From the NCBI GenBank assembly GCA_937892345.1, contig CALAGF010000070.1, positions 1 to 29,859 of the forward strand: a stretch of 29,859 nucleotides of DNA, written 5' to 3'. The notes beneath the pieces are model-generated. The model had not been told where the DNA came from and did no database searches. It saw only the letters and a list, made by a program, of their open reading frames with translations. The stretch comes from an uncultured Rhodocyclaceae bacterium. GTDB taxonomy: Bacteria > Pseudomonadota > Gammaproteobacteria > Burkholderiales > Rhodocyclaceae. Positions 13,775 to 21,036 of this stretch are shown in pieces. A program made the position numbers and the translations under genes. Position 1 is the first letter of the stretch, and the number at the start of each line of letters is the position of its first letter.

Positions 13775-14932
13775 ATGGGCATTTCAGTCGTTCACAACCT
13801 ACCAGCACAATCCGCCAACCCGCTTGCCGGCAACAGTGCAGCATCGTCTGACGATGCCGCCACCGCAGACTTCGCAAACCTGCTGCTCTCTGCCCAACGC
13901 CCTGTTCAGAGCGCAAACCTATTGAAAACGGCAGGATCGGCAACGCCAGAGGCAAATCTGTCCTTGTCCGATGACGAAAAGGCCTCAAGCGATAGCATGC
14001 TCGCAGCAATGACCGACCCATCGGTACTAACGATGGATCCAAGCGTGCTTGCGTTGAATGCCAACGCACAAGCGAACATACAAACCAACGGTAGCCAAAC
14101 GCATCTGCTTGCGGCAGATGCCACGAGTCTTGAATCAGGGCAGCGCGTTTCGGACGCCTCCTTGTCGTTTGATCCGGCACAGGCAAAAAAGCAAAATGCC
14201 GATAGCCTGACGCTAGGCAAAGCGGAGGCAAAAACCCTTGTCGCTGACCAAGGCCTGACTCAAACGGCCCTTCAAGATGCCACGCAGGACAAGGCTCGAC
14301 CTGCCGCGCCCGCCACTTCGTCAAGGAGTGATCTCGAACAGGCAATCGTCGGCGGCAAGCAACAGCTCTCGGCAACGGAGAGCAGCCTGCCGGCAAAACT
14401 TGCCGCAGACAACACCGCAACTGGCAGCAGCTTCATGCAATCACTGCAATCAGCAGAAAGCCGGGCAGCGGCGAAACCCGCCGAGTGGGCGCCGCCAATG
14501 CAAACGCCGGTGACCGACTCCCGCTGGGGCAGCCAACTGGGTGACCGGGTTGTCTGGATGGCACGGCAGGACATGCAAAGCGCGCAAATCAACATTACGC
14601 CCGCCCAACTGGGGCCGATACAGATCAACATCGACCTCAAGGGCGACCAGATGACGGCCACCTTCGTCAGCACCCAGCCCGAAGTAAGACAAGCGATTGA
14701 AGACGCCCTGCCCAAACTCCGCGAAACGCTGGCGGGCGCAGGTATCAGTCTCGGACAAACCAATGTGGGTGCTCAAACCTCGCAACAGCAGCAGGATGGC
14801 AGCTTCAAGTTCGCCGAGACGCCCCGTTGGCAGGGGGAAGAGGCTATACTTCCGGCGGATAGCCAGCCCGCGCCGTTGAGTTCGGTCACGCCACTACACC
14901 GGGGTCGAGGTCTGGTTGATCTTTTCGCCTGA
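13775..14932 (+). CDS. fliK: flagellar hook-length control protein FliK
   Basis: The canonical FliK, 385 residues from ATG 13775. That start is preceded by AGGGAAG; a TTG at 13733 would add 14 unconvincing residues. FliK is exported while the hook grows, acts as a molecular ruler, and its C-terminal domain then makes FlhB switch to filament substrates. Residues 1-260 are Ala/Ser/Gln/Thr-rich and low in order, as expected of a ruler. The Flg_hook domain (~265-350) begins WGSQLGDRVVWMARQ, then AQINITPAQLGPIQINIDLKG, ending with 'lr..L..aGi.Lg...V'; the 'a.i.l.P..LG.i.v.i' core is diagnostic. A Gln-rich tail follows. It lies between fliJ and fliL, the standard position, unlike the fliK2 at 3062. 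Confidence 0.93.
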   Translation: MGISVVHNLPAQSANPLAGNSAASSDDAATADFANLLLSAQRPVQSANLLKTAGSATPEANLSLSDDEKASSDSMLAAMTDPSVLTMDPSVLALNANAQANIQTNGSQTHLLAADATSLESGQRVSDASLSFDPAQAKKQNADSLTLGKAEAKTLVADQGLTQTALQDATQDKARPAAPATSSRSDLEQAIVGGKQQLSATESSLPAKLAADNTATGSSFMQSLQSAESRAAAKPAEWAPPMQTPVTDSRWGSQLGDRVVWMARQDMQSAQINITPAQLGPIQINIDLKGDQMTATFVSTQPEVRQAIEDALPKLRETLAGAGISLGQTNVGAQTSQQQQDGSFKFAETPRWQGEEAILPADSQPAPLSSVTPLHRGRGLVDLFA

Positions 14933-14960
14933 ATACTGAACACCATCGAGAGGGAAAAGC

Positions 14961-15536
14961 ATGGCCAAGGACGCGAAGCCGGCAGCAGAAGGGGCTGAAG
15001 CCCCTCCGAAAAAAAGCAAGAAACTCCTCATCATCATTCTGGCCGTCGTGCTGGTTCTGGTGATTGCTGGTGGTGCTGGCGCGTATTTTTTCTTGAAGAG
15101 CAGCAGCGAACATGCTGATGATGAAGAGGCGGTAGCAGAGGAAACCGTAAAGCCTGCCAAGAAAAAGGACAAGGAAAAGAAAAAGGATGCACATCCCCCG
15201 GTTTTTGTTGGTTTGGAGGCGTTTACCGTAAATCTGGTTCCGGAAGCCGGTGACCAGTATCTTCAGGTAATCATTTCCCTTGAACTGGACGAGGCTGAGG
15301 CGCAGGCAGAACTGACTGCACTGATGCCCAAGATTCGCAATAACCTGACCCTCCTGCTGTCAAGCAAGAAGGCATCCGAGCTTCATCCCAAGGAAGGCAA
15401 GGAAAAACTGGCTGCCGACATCAAGGATGAAGTCAACAATCTGATCCATCCACCAACCAAGAACCGCAAGGGCGAAATCACGCCTTCGGAAAGCCCGGTC
15501 GTTTCCGTGCTGTTCACTTCGTTCATCATTCAGTAA
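14961..15536 (+). CDS. fliL: flagellar basal body-associated protein FliL
   Basis: A 191-residue single-pass inner-membrane protein. FliL surrounds or stabilises the MotAB stator units and supports torque under load. A short charged cytoplasmic N-terminus (1-26, ending KKSKK) precedes a transmembrane helix (~27-50). The periplasmic part opens with an acidic then very Lys-rich linker (EETVKPAKKKDKEKKKDAHPP, about 60-80) and continues into the FliL stomatin-like domain: FVGLEAFTVNLVPEAGDQYLQVIISLEL, ending 'V..VlFTsFIIQ', the conserved C-terminus. An A7 run (15009-15015) lies just before the membrane segment. The start has GAGAGGG upstream; fliM begins 6 bases after the stop. Confidence 0.94.
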   Translation: MAKDAKPAAEGAEAPPKKSKKLLIIILAVVLVLVIAGGAGAYFFLKSSSEHADDEEAVAEETVKPAKKKDKEKKKDAHPPVFVGLEAFTVNLVPEAGDQYLQVIISLELDEAEAQAELTALMPKIRNNLTLLLSSKKASELHPKEGKEKLAADIKDEVNNLIHPPTKNRKGEITPSESPVVSVLFTSFIIQ

Positions 15537-15542
15537 GGAGCC

Positions 15543-16559
15543 ATGGCTGGCGACTTTCTCTCCCAAGACGAGGTTGATGCCCTGCTCAAGGGCGTCACCG
15601 GGGAGACTGACGAACCCGAGGAGGGGCCTGGCGATGATGGCGCCATTCGCTCCTACAATCTCGGCACCCAGGAACGAATCGTTCGGGGCCGAATGCCCAC
15701 CCTCGAATTGGTCAATGAGCGTTTTGCGCGCTATCTGCGTATCGGGCTGTTCAATTACATGCACCGGAACGCAGAAATTTCGGTGGGTCCGATCCGGGTT
15801 CAGAAATACACCGAGTTCATCAGGAATCTGGTTGTTCCGACCAATCTGAACCTGGTTGGTGCCAAACCGCTACGCGGTACCTCGCTGTTTGTATTCGACC
15901 CAAACCTGGTTTTTCTTGTGGTTGACAACATGTTCGGTGGCGATGGGCGCTTCCATACACGGGTCGAGGGACGTGACTTCACGGCAACCGAGCAGCGCAT
16001 CATTCAAGGCCTGCTGAATGTGGTGTTCACCGAATACAGCAAGGCATGGAAACCCGTCTACGAAATGACTTTCGAGTACATCCGCTCGGAAATGAACTCG
16101 CAATTTGCCAACATTGCGACCCCGTCGGAAATTGTCGTCTCAACGTCGTTTACCCTTGAATTCGGGGGCGCCACGGCAGACATGCATATCTGCTTCCCGT
16201 ACTCCATGCTTGAGCCCATCCGGGATCTGCTCTACAGCACCATGCAGAGCGACCAACTCTCCACGGACAAGCGCTGGATCGGAACATTGCGCAAGCAGTT
16301 GCAAGGTGCCGAGGTTGAAATCGTGGCGATGCTGGGTTCCGGAAAAATCTCGTTGCGGGAAATCCTTGGATTGAAACCCGGCGACGTCATTCCGATCAAC
16401 ATACCGCCCCGCATCGAAGCACTGGTCGACAATGTACCGCTGATGGAATGCACTTATGGTCAGCAGAGTGGCCAATATGCCCTGCGTGTCGAAAAATTCA
16501 TCTCAACGCCTGCCGACATCCTTCCCGGCGAACCGTTGAAGGGAGAACAAAATGTCTGA
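15543..16559 (+). CDS. fliM: flagellar motor switch protein FliM
   Basis: A 338-residue FliM, the C-ring wall protein that receives CheY-P and reverses motor rotation. The N-terminal CheY-binding segment is intact (LSQDEVDALL, residues 6-15). A flexible acidic linker follows, then the CheC-like middle domain (~45-235) with RIVRGRMPTLELVNERFARYLR and the GGDGR-containing turn (NMFGGDGRF). The C-terminal SpoA/FliN-like domain (~255-325) has 'gSGkIsLREILGLkPGDVIpi'. The length is typical (~330). A good AAGGAG site lies 5 bases before the ATG. The stop overlaps the fliN start by 8 bases, as is usual for the C-ring pair. Confidence 0.97.
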   Translation: MAGDFLSQDEVDALLKGVTGETDEPEEGPGDDGAIRSYNLGTQERIVRGRMPTLELVNERFARYLRIGLFNYMHRNAEISVGPIRVQKYTEFIRNLVVPTNLNLVGAKPLRGTSLFVFDPNLVFLVVDNMFGGDGRFHTRVEGRDFTATEQRIIQGLLNVVFTEYSKAWKPVYEMTFEYIRSEMNSQFANIATPSEIVVSTSFTLEFGGATADMHICFPYSMLEPIRDLLYSTMQSDQLSTDKRWIGTLRKQLQGAEVEIVAMLGSGKISLREILGLKPGDVIPINIPPRIEALVDNVPLMECTYGQQSGQYALRVEKFISTPADILPGEPLKGEQNV

Positions 16560-16989
16560 GGAAATGGAAAACACCGAGAGTACGGCTGCAGATGCCGGGC
16601 AAATCAGCGAGGACGACTGGGCGGCTGCAATGGCTGAGCAGACCACCAACGACATGGAGATGCCCAGCGCACGCCCCGCAGACATTTTCCCCTCTTTCGG
16701 AGGCTCGCCCGGCGCGGGCGGCGTCATGAACGAGCTCGACATGATTCTGGATATTCCAGTCCAGATCACGGTAGAACTTGGACGAACCAAGATCACGATC
16801 AAGAACCTGCTGCAACTTGCCCACGGTTCTGTGGTTGAACTGGATGCGATGGCCGGTGAGCCCATGGATGTACTTGTCAATGGCACACTGATCGCTCAAG
16901 GCGAAGTCGTCGTCGTCAATGACAAATTCGGCATTCGGCTGACCGACATCATTACGCCGTCGGAACGGATGCGAAAAATCAATCGCTAG
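16552..16989 (+). CDS. fliN: flagellar motor switch protein FliN
   Basis: A 145-residue FliN, the base of the C ring and docking point for FliH. The N-terminus (1-60) is acidic and disordered, with the SEDDWAAAMAEQ pattern common in proteobacterial FliN. The SpoA domain (~65-140) shows ILDIPVQITVELGRTKITIKNLLQLAHGSVVELD and GEVVVVNDKFGIRLTDIITPSER, the family core almost unchanged. The start lies inside fliM (8-base overlap) with a GGGAG ribosome site. fliO begins 28 bases downstream with a GTG start. Confidence 0.97.
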   Translation: MSEEMENTESTAADAGQISEDDWAAAMAEQTTNDMEMPSARPADIFPSFGGSPGAGGVMNELDMILDIPVQITVELGRTKITIKNLLQLAHGSVVELDAMAGEPMDVLVNGTLIAQGEVVVVNDKFGIRLTDIITPSERMRKINR

Positions 16990-17017
16990 CGATCGCCGAG
17001 GAAGCCCGGGAGCTTCA

Positions 17018-17491
17018 GTGCGTTTGGGTTTAAGATATTGGCCTGCCGACTTACTGAGCCCCAACGCTTTGTCCAGATTCCTTTTTCTTCTACTGCTCCC
17101 GATCCAGGCCATTGCCGCCGAGGAAGCTGCAACCGGACTTTCATCCGGCACTTACATTCAGGCGACACTGGCACTTTTGCTCATCGTCGGTCTGCTTTTC
17201 GGCACCGCCTGGCTGGCCAGAAAGGTGTCGGGGGGAAAACTGTTTGGTCAACGCAGCCTGCGGGTAGTGGGCGGGGTGGCACTTGGACCGAGGGAACGGA
17301 TCGTATTGCTTGAAGTCGAGGACACTTGGTTGGTGGTTGGCATTGTTCCCGGACAAATCCGTACCTTGCACCAACTGCCCAAGGGCAGTGACACCAGCAG
17401 CACGCTGAGTAGCGAACCGTCGTCAGACACCCCCTTTGCCAGTTGGCTGCAGCGCGTCAAAGATCGCGGAGCGCAAGATGCAGCAACCTAG
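17018..17491 (+). CDS. fliO: flagellar export gate assembly protein FliO
   Basis: A 157-residue FliO, the poorly conserved membrane protein that helps assemble the FliP ring. A first hydrophobic segment (~18-33, FLFLLLLPIQAIAAEEA) looks like a signal peptide ending in an AxA-type site. A second (~47-64, ATLALLLIVGLLFGTAWLA) is the true transmembrane helix, followed by the FliO cytoplasmic domain: GQRSLRVVGGVALGPRERIVLLEVEDTWLVVGI, matching 'l.vv...aLgpker.vlv.v.d..LvlGv'. The start is GTG with GGAG 5 bases before; no in-frame ATG lies near. The 3' end overlaps fliP by 14 bases. Position between fliN and fliP supports the call. Confidence 0.88.
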   Translation: MRLGLRYWPADLLSPNALSRFLFLLLLPIQAIAAEEAATGLSSGTYIQATLALLLIVGLLFGTAWLARKVSGGKLFGQRSLRVVGGVALGPRERIVLLEVEDTWLVVGIVPGQIRTLHQLPKGSDTSSTLSSEPSSDTPFASWLQRVKDRGAQDAAT

Positions 17492-18227
17492 ACTTGCGCT
17501 GCTCGGGCTTGTGCTTCTGTTCCTTAGCGGCACTACCCTGGCTCAAACAGCCGGCTTACCTGCACTAACCAGTACGCCTGCCGGCGGTGGCGGCACGACC
17601 TACAGTCTCACCATACAGACGCTACTGCTACTGACGGCGCTGACCTTTCTGCCGGCAGCGCTTCTGATGATGACGAGCTTTACCCGAATCATCATCGTCC
17701 TGTCGCTTCTGCGGCATGCCATGGGTACCCAGACATCGCCTCCGAATCAGATCATTGTCGGCCTGTCGCTCTTCCTGACTTTCTTCATCATGTCGCCGAC
17801 GCTGGAGAAGGTCTATACCGAGGCCTACGTCCCGCTTTCGGAAAGCCGCATCAACATCATGGAGGCCGGTACCCGCGCCATGCAGCCCATGCATGCATTC
17901 ATGTTGAAACACACGCGCGAGGCCGACATTGCCATGTTCGCCAGCGTGGCAAAGATCGAGAAAATCGAAAAGCCGGAAGACGTCCCCATACGCATTCTGA
18001 TCCCGTCCTTTGTCATTAGCGAATTGAAGACCGCCTTTCAGATCGGCTTCATTCTATTCATTCCCTTCCTGATCATCGACATGGTTGTCGCCAGCATGCT
18101 GATGTCGATGGGGATGATGATGATGTCGCCGGTGATGGTGGCCTTGCCGTTCAAATTGATGCTGTTCGTACTGGTCGACGGCTGGCATCTGGTCATCGGC
18201 TCCCTGATACAGAGTTTCAATCCATGA
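17478..18227 (+). CDS. fliP: flagellar export gate protein FliP
   Basis: A 249-residue FliP, the main subunit of the FliPQR export gate. The start is ATG 17478, with GGAG at 6 bases; an upstream extension in the same frame has no signal. A cleavable signal peptide (LALLGLVLLFLSGTTLAQ, ~5-22) is typical of FliP. The mature part has four hydrophobic segments and the near-invariant MTSFTRIIIVLSLLRHAMGTQ, then the 'PPNQIIVGLSLFLTFFIM' helix, VLIPSFVISELKTAF-like (here ILIPSFVISELKTAFQIGF), and 'MGMMMMSPVMVALPFKLMLFVLVDGW'. It overlaps fliO by 14 bases and fliQ by 4 (ATGA). Confidence 0.97.
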   Translation: MQQPRLALLGLVLLFLSGTTLAQTAGLPALTSTPAGGGGTTYSLTIQTLLLLTALTFLPAALLMMTSFTRIIIVLSLLRHAMGTQTSPPNQIIVGLSLFLTFFIMSPTLEKVYTEAYVPLSESRINIMEAGTRAMQPMHAFMLKHTREADIAMFASVAKIEKIEKPEDVPIRILIPSFVISELKTAFQIGFILFIPFLIIDMVVASMLMSMGMMMMSPVMVALPFKLMLFVLVDGWHLVIGSLIQSFNP

Positions 18228-18493
18228 CCCCGGGCTCGGTCATGGAAATTGGACGGCAGGCGATCGAAGTGACGCTGATGATCTCTGCGCCTTTGCTGAT
18301 CACAGCACTCGTTGTCGGGTTGGTGATCAGTATTTTTCAGGCGGCAACGCAAATCAACGAGTCGACACTGCAGTTCGTTCCGAAACTGGTGGCCATGTTC
18401 ATCGTGCTGATTGTGCTCGGTCCCTGGATGCTCCAATACTTGATGGACTACATACAACGCTTGTTCGGCAGTATCCCGCAGTTGATCAGCTGA
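18224..18493 (+). CDS. fliQ: flagellar export gate protein FliQ
   Basis: An 89-residue protein with two transmembrane helices (~15-38 and ~52-75), a gate subunit that wraps around FliP/FliR. The family pattern is clear: VMEIGRQAIEVTLMISAPLLITALVVGLVISIFQAATQINESTLQFVPK. The QAATQIxExTL loop between the helices is diagnostic, as is the second helix after 'vPK'. The length is exactly typical (89). The ATG overlaps the fliP stop as ATGA, and the fliR ATG begins 2 bases after the stop, giving one coupled membrane-gate unit. Confidence 0.97.
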   Translation: MTPGSVMEIGRQAIEVTLMISAPLLITALVVGLVISIFQAATQINESTLQFVPKLVAMFIVLIVLGPWMLQYLMDYIQRLFGSIPQLIS

Positions 18494-18495
18494 CC

Positions 18496-19281
18496 ATGCT
18501 CAGTATCAGCACGGCACAGATTGATGCGTGGATTGCCTTCTATGCGTTTCCGCTGGCGCGCATTCTTGGGCTGATTGCGGCAGCTCCCTTGTGGAGTACA
18601 GGGGGAATTCCTCGACGAACCCGCCTGATTCTCGGACTGGCAATCACCGTAGCGATTGCACCGGCGCTCCCGAAAATGCCGGAAATCTCTCCTGGATCCT
18701 TGGCTGGCCTCTGGATTCTTGCGCAACAAATGCTGATTGGCATAGCCATGGGATTTGCTGCACGAGTGGTGTTCGCCGCCGTCGATTTGGGCGGGACCTT
18801 TGTCGGCCTCCAGATGGGTCTGGGTTTTGCCACCTTTTACGACCCGCTTGGAGGTTCACAAACACCGGTGATCGCTGAATTCCTTGGCCTGATTGCTTTG
18901 TTACTTTTTCTGGCGCTGGATGGCCACCTCCTTTATGTAGCGACCATTGCAAAAAGTTTCGTGACGATTCCGGTCGGACCGGAAAGCCTCGCAGCCGGCA
19001 GTTGGAGGAATCTCGCAGAACTGGGTGGAAAAATGTTTTCGGCCGGACTGTTGATCGCCTTGCCGGTTATTGTTGCATTGTTGATTACCAACGTCGGTCT
19101 GGCGGTACTCACCCGGGCTGCCCCGCAACTCAACATCTTTGCACTGGGCTTCCCGCTGACATTGATCGGTGGATTCGTGATCGTCGCTTTGGGTATGAAC
19201 CAGCTTGCCGGTCCGCTACAGGAGCTTTATGAATTCGCTATCGAGGCGATGCTGGGCTTTGCGGTGCCTGTGACTCAGTGA
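18496..19281 (+). CDS. fliR: flagellar export gate protein FliR
   Basis: A 261-residue FliR, the final gate subunit, with about six hydrophobic segments. Recognisable parts are the N-terminal helix and loop LARILGLIAAAPLWSTGGIPRRTRLILGLAIT, the central 'GqqmlIGiamGFaarvvFaavdlgGtfvGlQMGLGFATFYDP' (here LIGIAMGFAARVVF and QMGLGFATFYDP), and the C-terminal ALGFPLTLIGGF segment. The length is normal. The gene ends the + strand run, and its last 7 bases overlap the convergent lipoprotein gene, so no intergenic terminator exists. flhB and flhA, which often follow, are not here. Confidence 0.96.
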   Translation: MLSISTAQIDAWIAFYAFPLARILGLIAAAPLWSTGGIPRRTRLILGLAITVAIAPALPKMPEISPGSLAGLWILAQQMLIGIAMGFAARVVFAAVDLGGTFVGLQMGLGFATFYDPLGGSQTPVIAEFLGLIALLLFLALDGHLLYVATIAKSFVTIPVGPESLAAGSWRNLAELGGKMFSAGLLIALPVIVALLITNVGLAVLTRAAPQLNIFALGFPLTLIGGFVIVALGMNQLAGPLQELYEFAIEAMLGFAVPVTQ

Positions 19282-19751
19282 GTCTCCGGAATGCCAAAGG
19301 AATCGGCCTGTTCCCTGCGAACCAGCCGAATCAGGCCTTCTGCGGTCCTTTGAGCACCCAGTGTTTGCGAATCGATACTTTCACTGTATTCAAGAATGCG
19401 ATATTCCGAATAGCCTTGCTCGTATTTCAGCTTCCCTGCACGTCGCTTGAGTATCTGGATAGACTCCCCCGCGCCGCCGGTATGGTAACGCTTCATTTTC
19501 ATTGAGAAGCGATAGGTGTCGTCACTGATGCGCGACTCTTCGACTTCCCAATTGGGTGCCAATGGATCATAAATCAGGTAGACGGCACCAACGACAACCG
19601 CAGCAGATGCCAAGGTGGAGAGTGAAACCGAGGTTTTCGCGGTCAACTGCAAGGCTTTGTCCGGGATAAGCGGACTGCCGCCCCCCCCTGTCGAGGAACA
19701 CCCCGACAGCAGGCAGATCACCACGCCAGCGCTAATGAACTTGAGTCTCAC
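19275..19751 (-). CDS. uncharacterised lipoprotein at end of flg operon
   Basis: I do not recognise the family. The 158-residue product has a signal peptide (~1-17) and lipobox LSGC with Cys18; Ser follows, so outer-membrane sorting is expected. A Gly-rich linker (22-25), encoded partly by a G8 run, is followed by a second hydrophobic stretch (~46-61, ASAAVVVGAVYLIY) ending YDPLAPNW, then a polar, charged domain (~66-158) with likely beta strands (TYRFSMKMKRYHTGGAGES) and a helix near the end. The GTG start overlaps the flgL stop (GTGA), so it is translated with flgL and may function at the envelope near the flagellum. Its 3' end overlaps fliR by 7 bases. A role in sheath, ring or motor stability is only a guess. 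Confidence 0.85.
   Translation of the reverse strand: MRLKFISAGVVICLLSGCSSTGGGGSPLIPDKALQLTAKTSVSLSTLASAAVVVGAVYLIYDPLAPNWEVEESRISDDTYRFSMKMKRYHTGGAGESIQILKRRAGKLKYEQGYSEYRILEYSESIDSQTLGAQRTAEGLIRLVRREQADSFGIPETH
19681..19688 (-). repeat. G8 homopolymer in the lipoprotein gene
   Basis: Eight Gs on the coding strand encode glycines 22-24, just after the lipobox cysteine. Slippage would end the protein soon after the signal peptide, so this surface lipoprotein could be phase-variable. The present length is in frame. Confidence 0.9.
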
Positions 19752-21025
19752 AGAATACTGAACAGGCTGAGCTGACTGGTTTGCTTGAAGGAGAGTTGAG
19801 CGGCCTCGAGTTGCAAGGTTTTTTGCGACATCTCGGTGATCGCTTTCGTGTAATCGAGATCCTGCAACGCGGAAAGCGACATCTGATATTGCAAACTCAT
19901 GTCCTCACCGGCCGTATGCAAGGAATCGAGTTCCTTCAGATAGCTACCCACCGTTGCCCTGACCTTGGTCACGTTTTCCATGGCCTGATCGATGTTTTGC
20001 ATGTTCTTGGCCAGATTGTTCACGTATTCCGTCGAGCTATTCCCATTGACCACGCTGCCAATGCCCGATTTGAGCACGCCAATCGTCTCGCGCAGGGTCT
20101 GAAACATACTTTGGTTTGTACTGGCATTCACTTCAAAGCTATCGCCATTGGCTGGCGTGCCAGTGATCACCACAGCAGCCCCGAGATTCACACTCGGCGA
20201 CGCTACGGTGTCCACCAGTGGAATCGATTGCCCGGCGGTGAAATTCAATGGGGTGGCACTGATTGATGTACCCCCTGAATAAATCTCGTATTGGGTCGTT
20301 GTACCCGTCACCGTGAAGCGGACTTCCAATGCACCGTAACCACCATCCACCGCCTGACGCCATGCGTTCGTATCCGTCACACTCCCTTGATCAATCACTC
20401 CCGAACCTTGATTGATGCCACCACCGCTGTTACCACCGGTCGACGTCAAAAAATTGCCATTTCCGGTACTGATTTTCTCGAAAAGATCGGCACCCGAAAC
20501 ATTCGTCGCCAATTGCCGTCCGGCAGCCACTTGTTGCAGGCGCTGTCCTTCGTCCCCGTAATACTGGGCGCCGGACTGGGTTTCGGCAAAAGGACGTACC
20601 GTACCTTGATAGCCAGAAAACAGATAATTACCGGCGCCATCCTGAGCATTTGCAATGCCCAACAGCTCCGAGTATCTGGCTTCCAGTTCCTGAACGATGT
20701 ATGTACGGTCAGCATTGCTCAAGGTGGTGCTGCCAGCCTGAACCAGTTTTTCCCGAACGTTTTGCAGCAAGTCACCCAAGGCATTCAGCTGGTTTTCGGC
20801 GACCCCCAGTTTATTCTGCGCATCTTCCTGATTAGTCAGGTGCTGCTCTGCGACACTTTGTGCCTGGGTCAAGACCAAGGCCTGAGCCGCGGCGATCGGG
20901 TCATCCTGAGGCGTCAGCACTCGACGGCCGGTCGATAACTGGTTTTGCAGACGAAATACTTCGTATTGGTTCCGGTTGATTCCCTTGAAGCCGGAATCAA
21001 AAATCTGTGATGTGCTAACTCTCAT
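19748..21025 (-). CDS. flgL: flagellar hook-filament junction protein FlgL (HAP3)
   Basis: A 425-residue FlgL, the junction protein that adapts the hook to the filament. The N-terminus is flagellin-like: MRVSTSQIFDSGFKGINRNQYEVFRLQNQLSTGRRVLTPQDDPIAAAQAL, where the 'iStGkRvl.psDDPiaa' block is the signature. The C-terminus (~350-425) has TVGSYLKELDSL and ALQDLDYTKAITEMSQKTLQLEAAQLSFKQTSQLSLFSIL. The middle holds a Gly/Ser/Gln-rich variable region. The ATG at 21025 has GAGGAG 7 bases upstream; a TTG at 21031 is a less likely alternative. It is longer than the E. coli protein (317) but normal for this group. It lies 11 bases after flgK and overlaps the lipoprotein start. Confidence 0.95.
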   Translation of the reverse strand: MRVSTSQIFDSGFKGINRNQYEVFRLQNQLSTGRRVLTPQDDPIAAAQALVLTQAQSVAEQHLTNQEDAQNKLGVAENQLNALGDLLQNVREKLVQAGSTTLSNADRTYIVQELEARYSELLGIANAQDGAGNYLFSGYQGTVRPFAETQSGAQYYGDEGQRLQQVAAGRQLATNVSGADLFEKISTGNGNFLTSTGGNSGGGINQGSGVIDQGSVTDTNAWRQAVDGGYGALEVRFTVTGTTTQYEIYSGGTSISATPLNFTAGQSIPLVDTVASPSVNLGAAVVITGTPANGDSFEVNASTNQSMFQTLRETIGVLKSGIGSVVNGNSSTEYVNNLAKNMQNIDQAMENVTKVRATVGSYLKELDSLHTAGEDMSLQYQMSLSALQDLDYTKAITEMSQKTLQLEAAQLSFKQTSQLSLFSIL

Positions 21026-21036
21026 GATCAATCTCC

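Noticed and set aside
17436..17477. Upstream start extending fliP by 14 residues
   Set aside because: The extension lies inside fliO and would sit in front of a clear signal peptide; ATG 17478 has GGAG at 6 bases.
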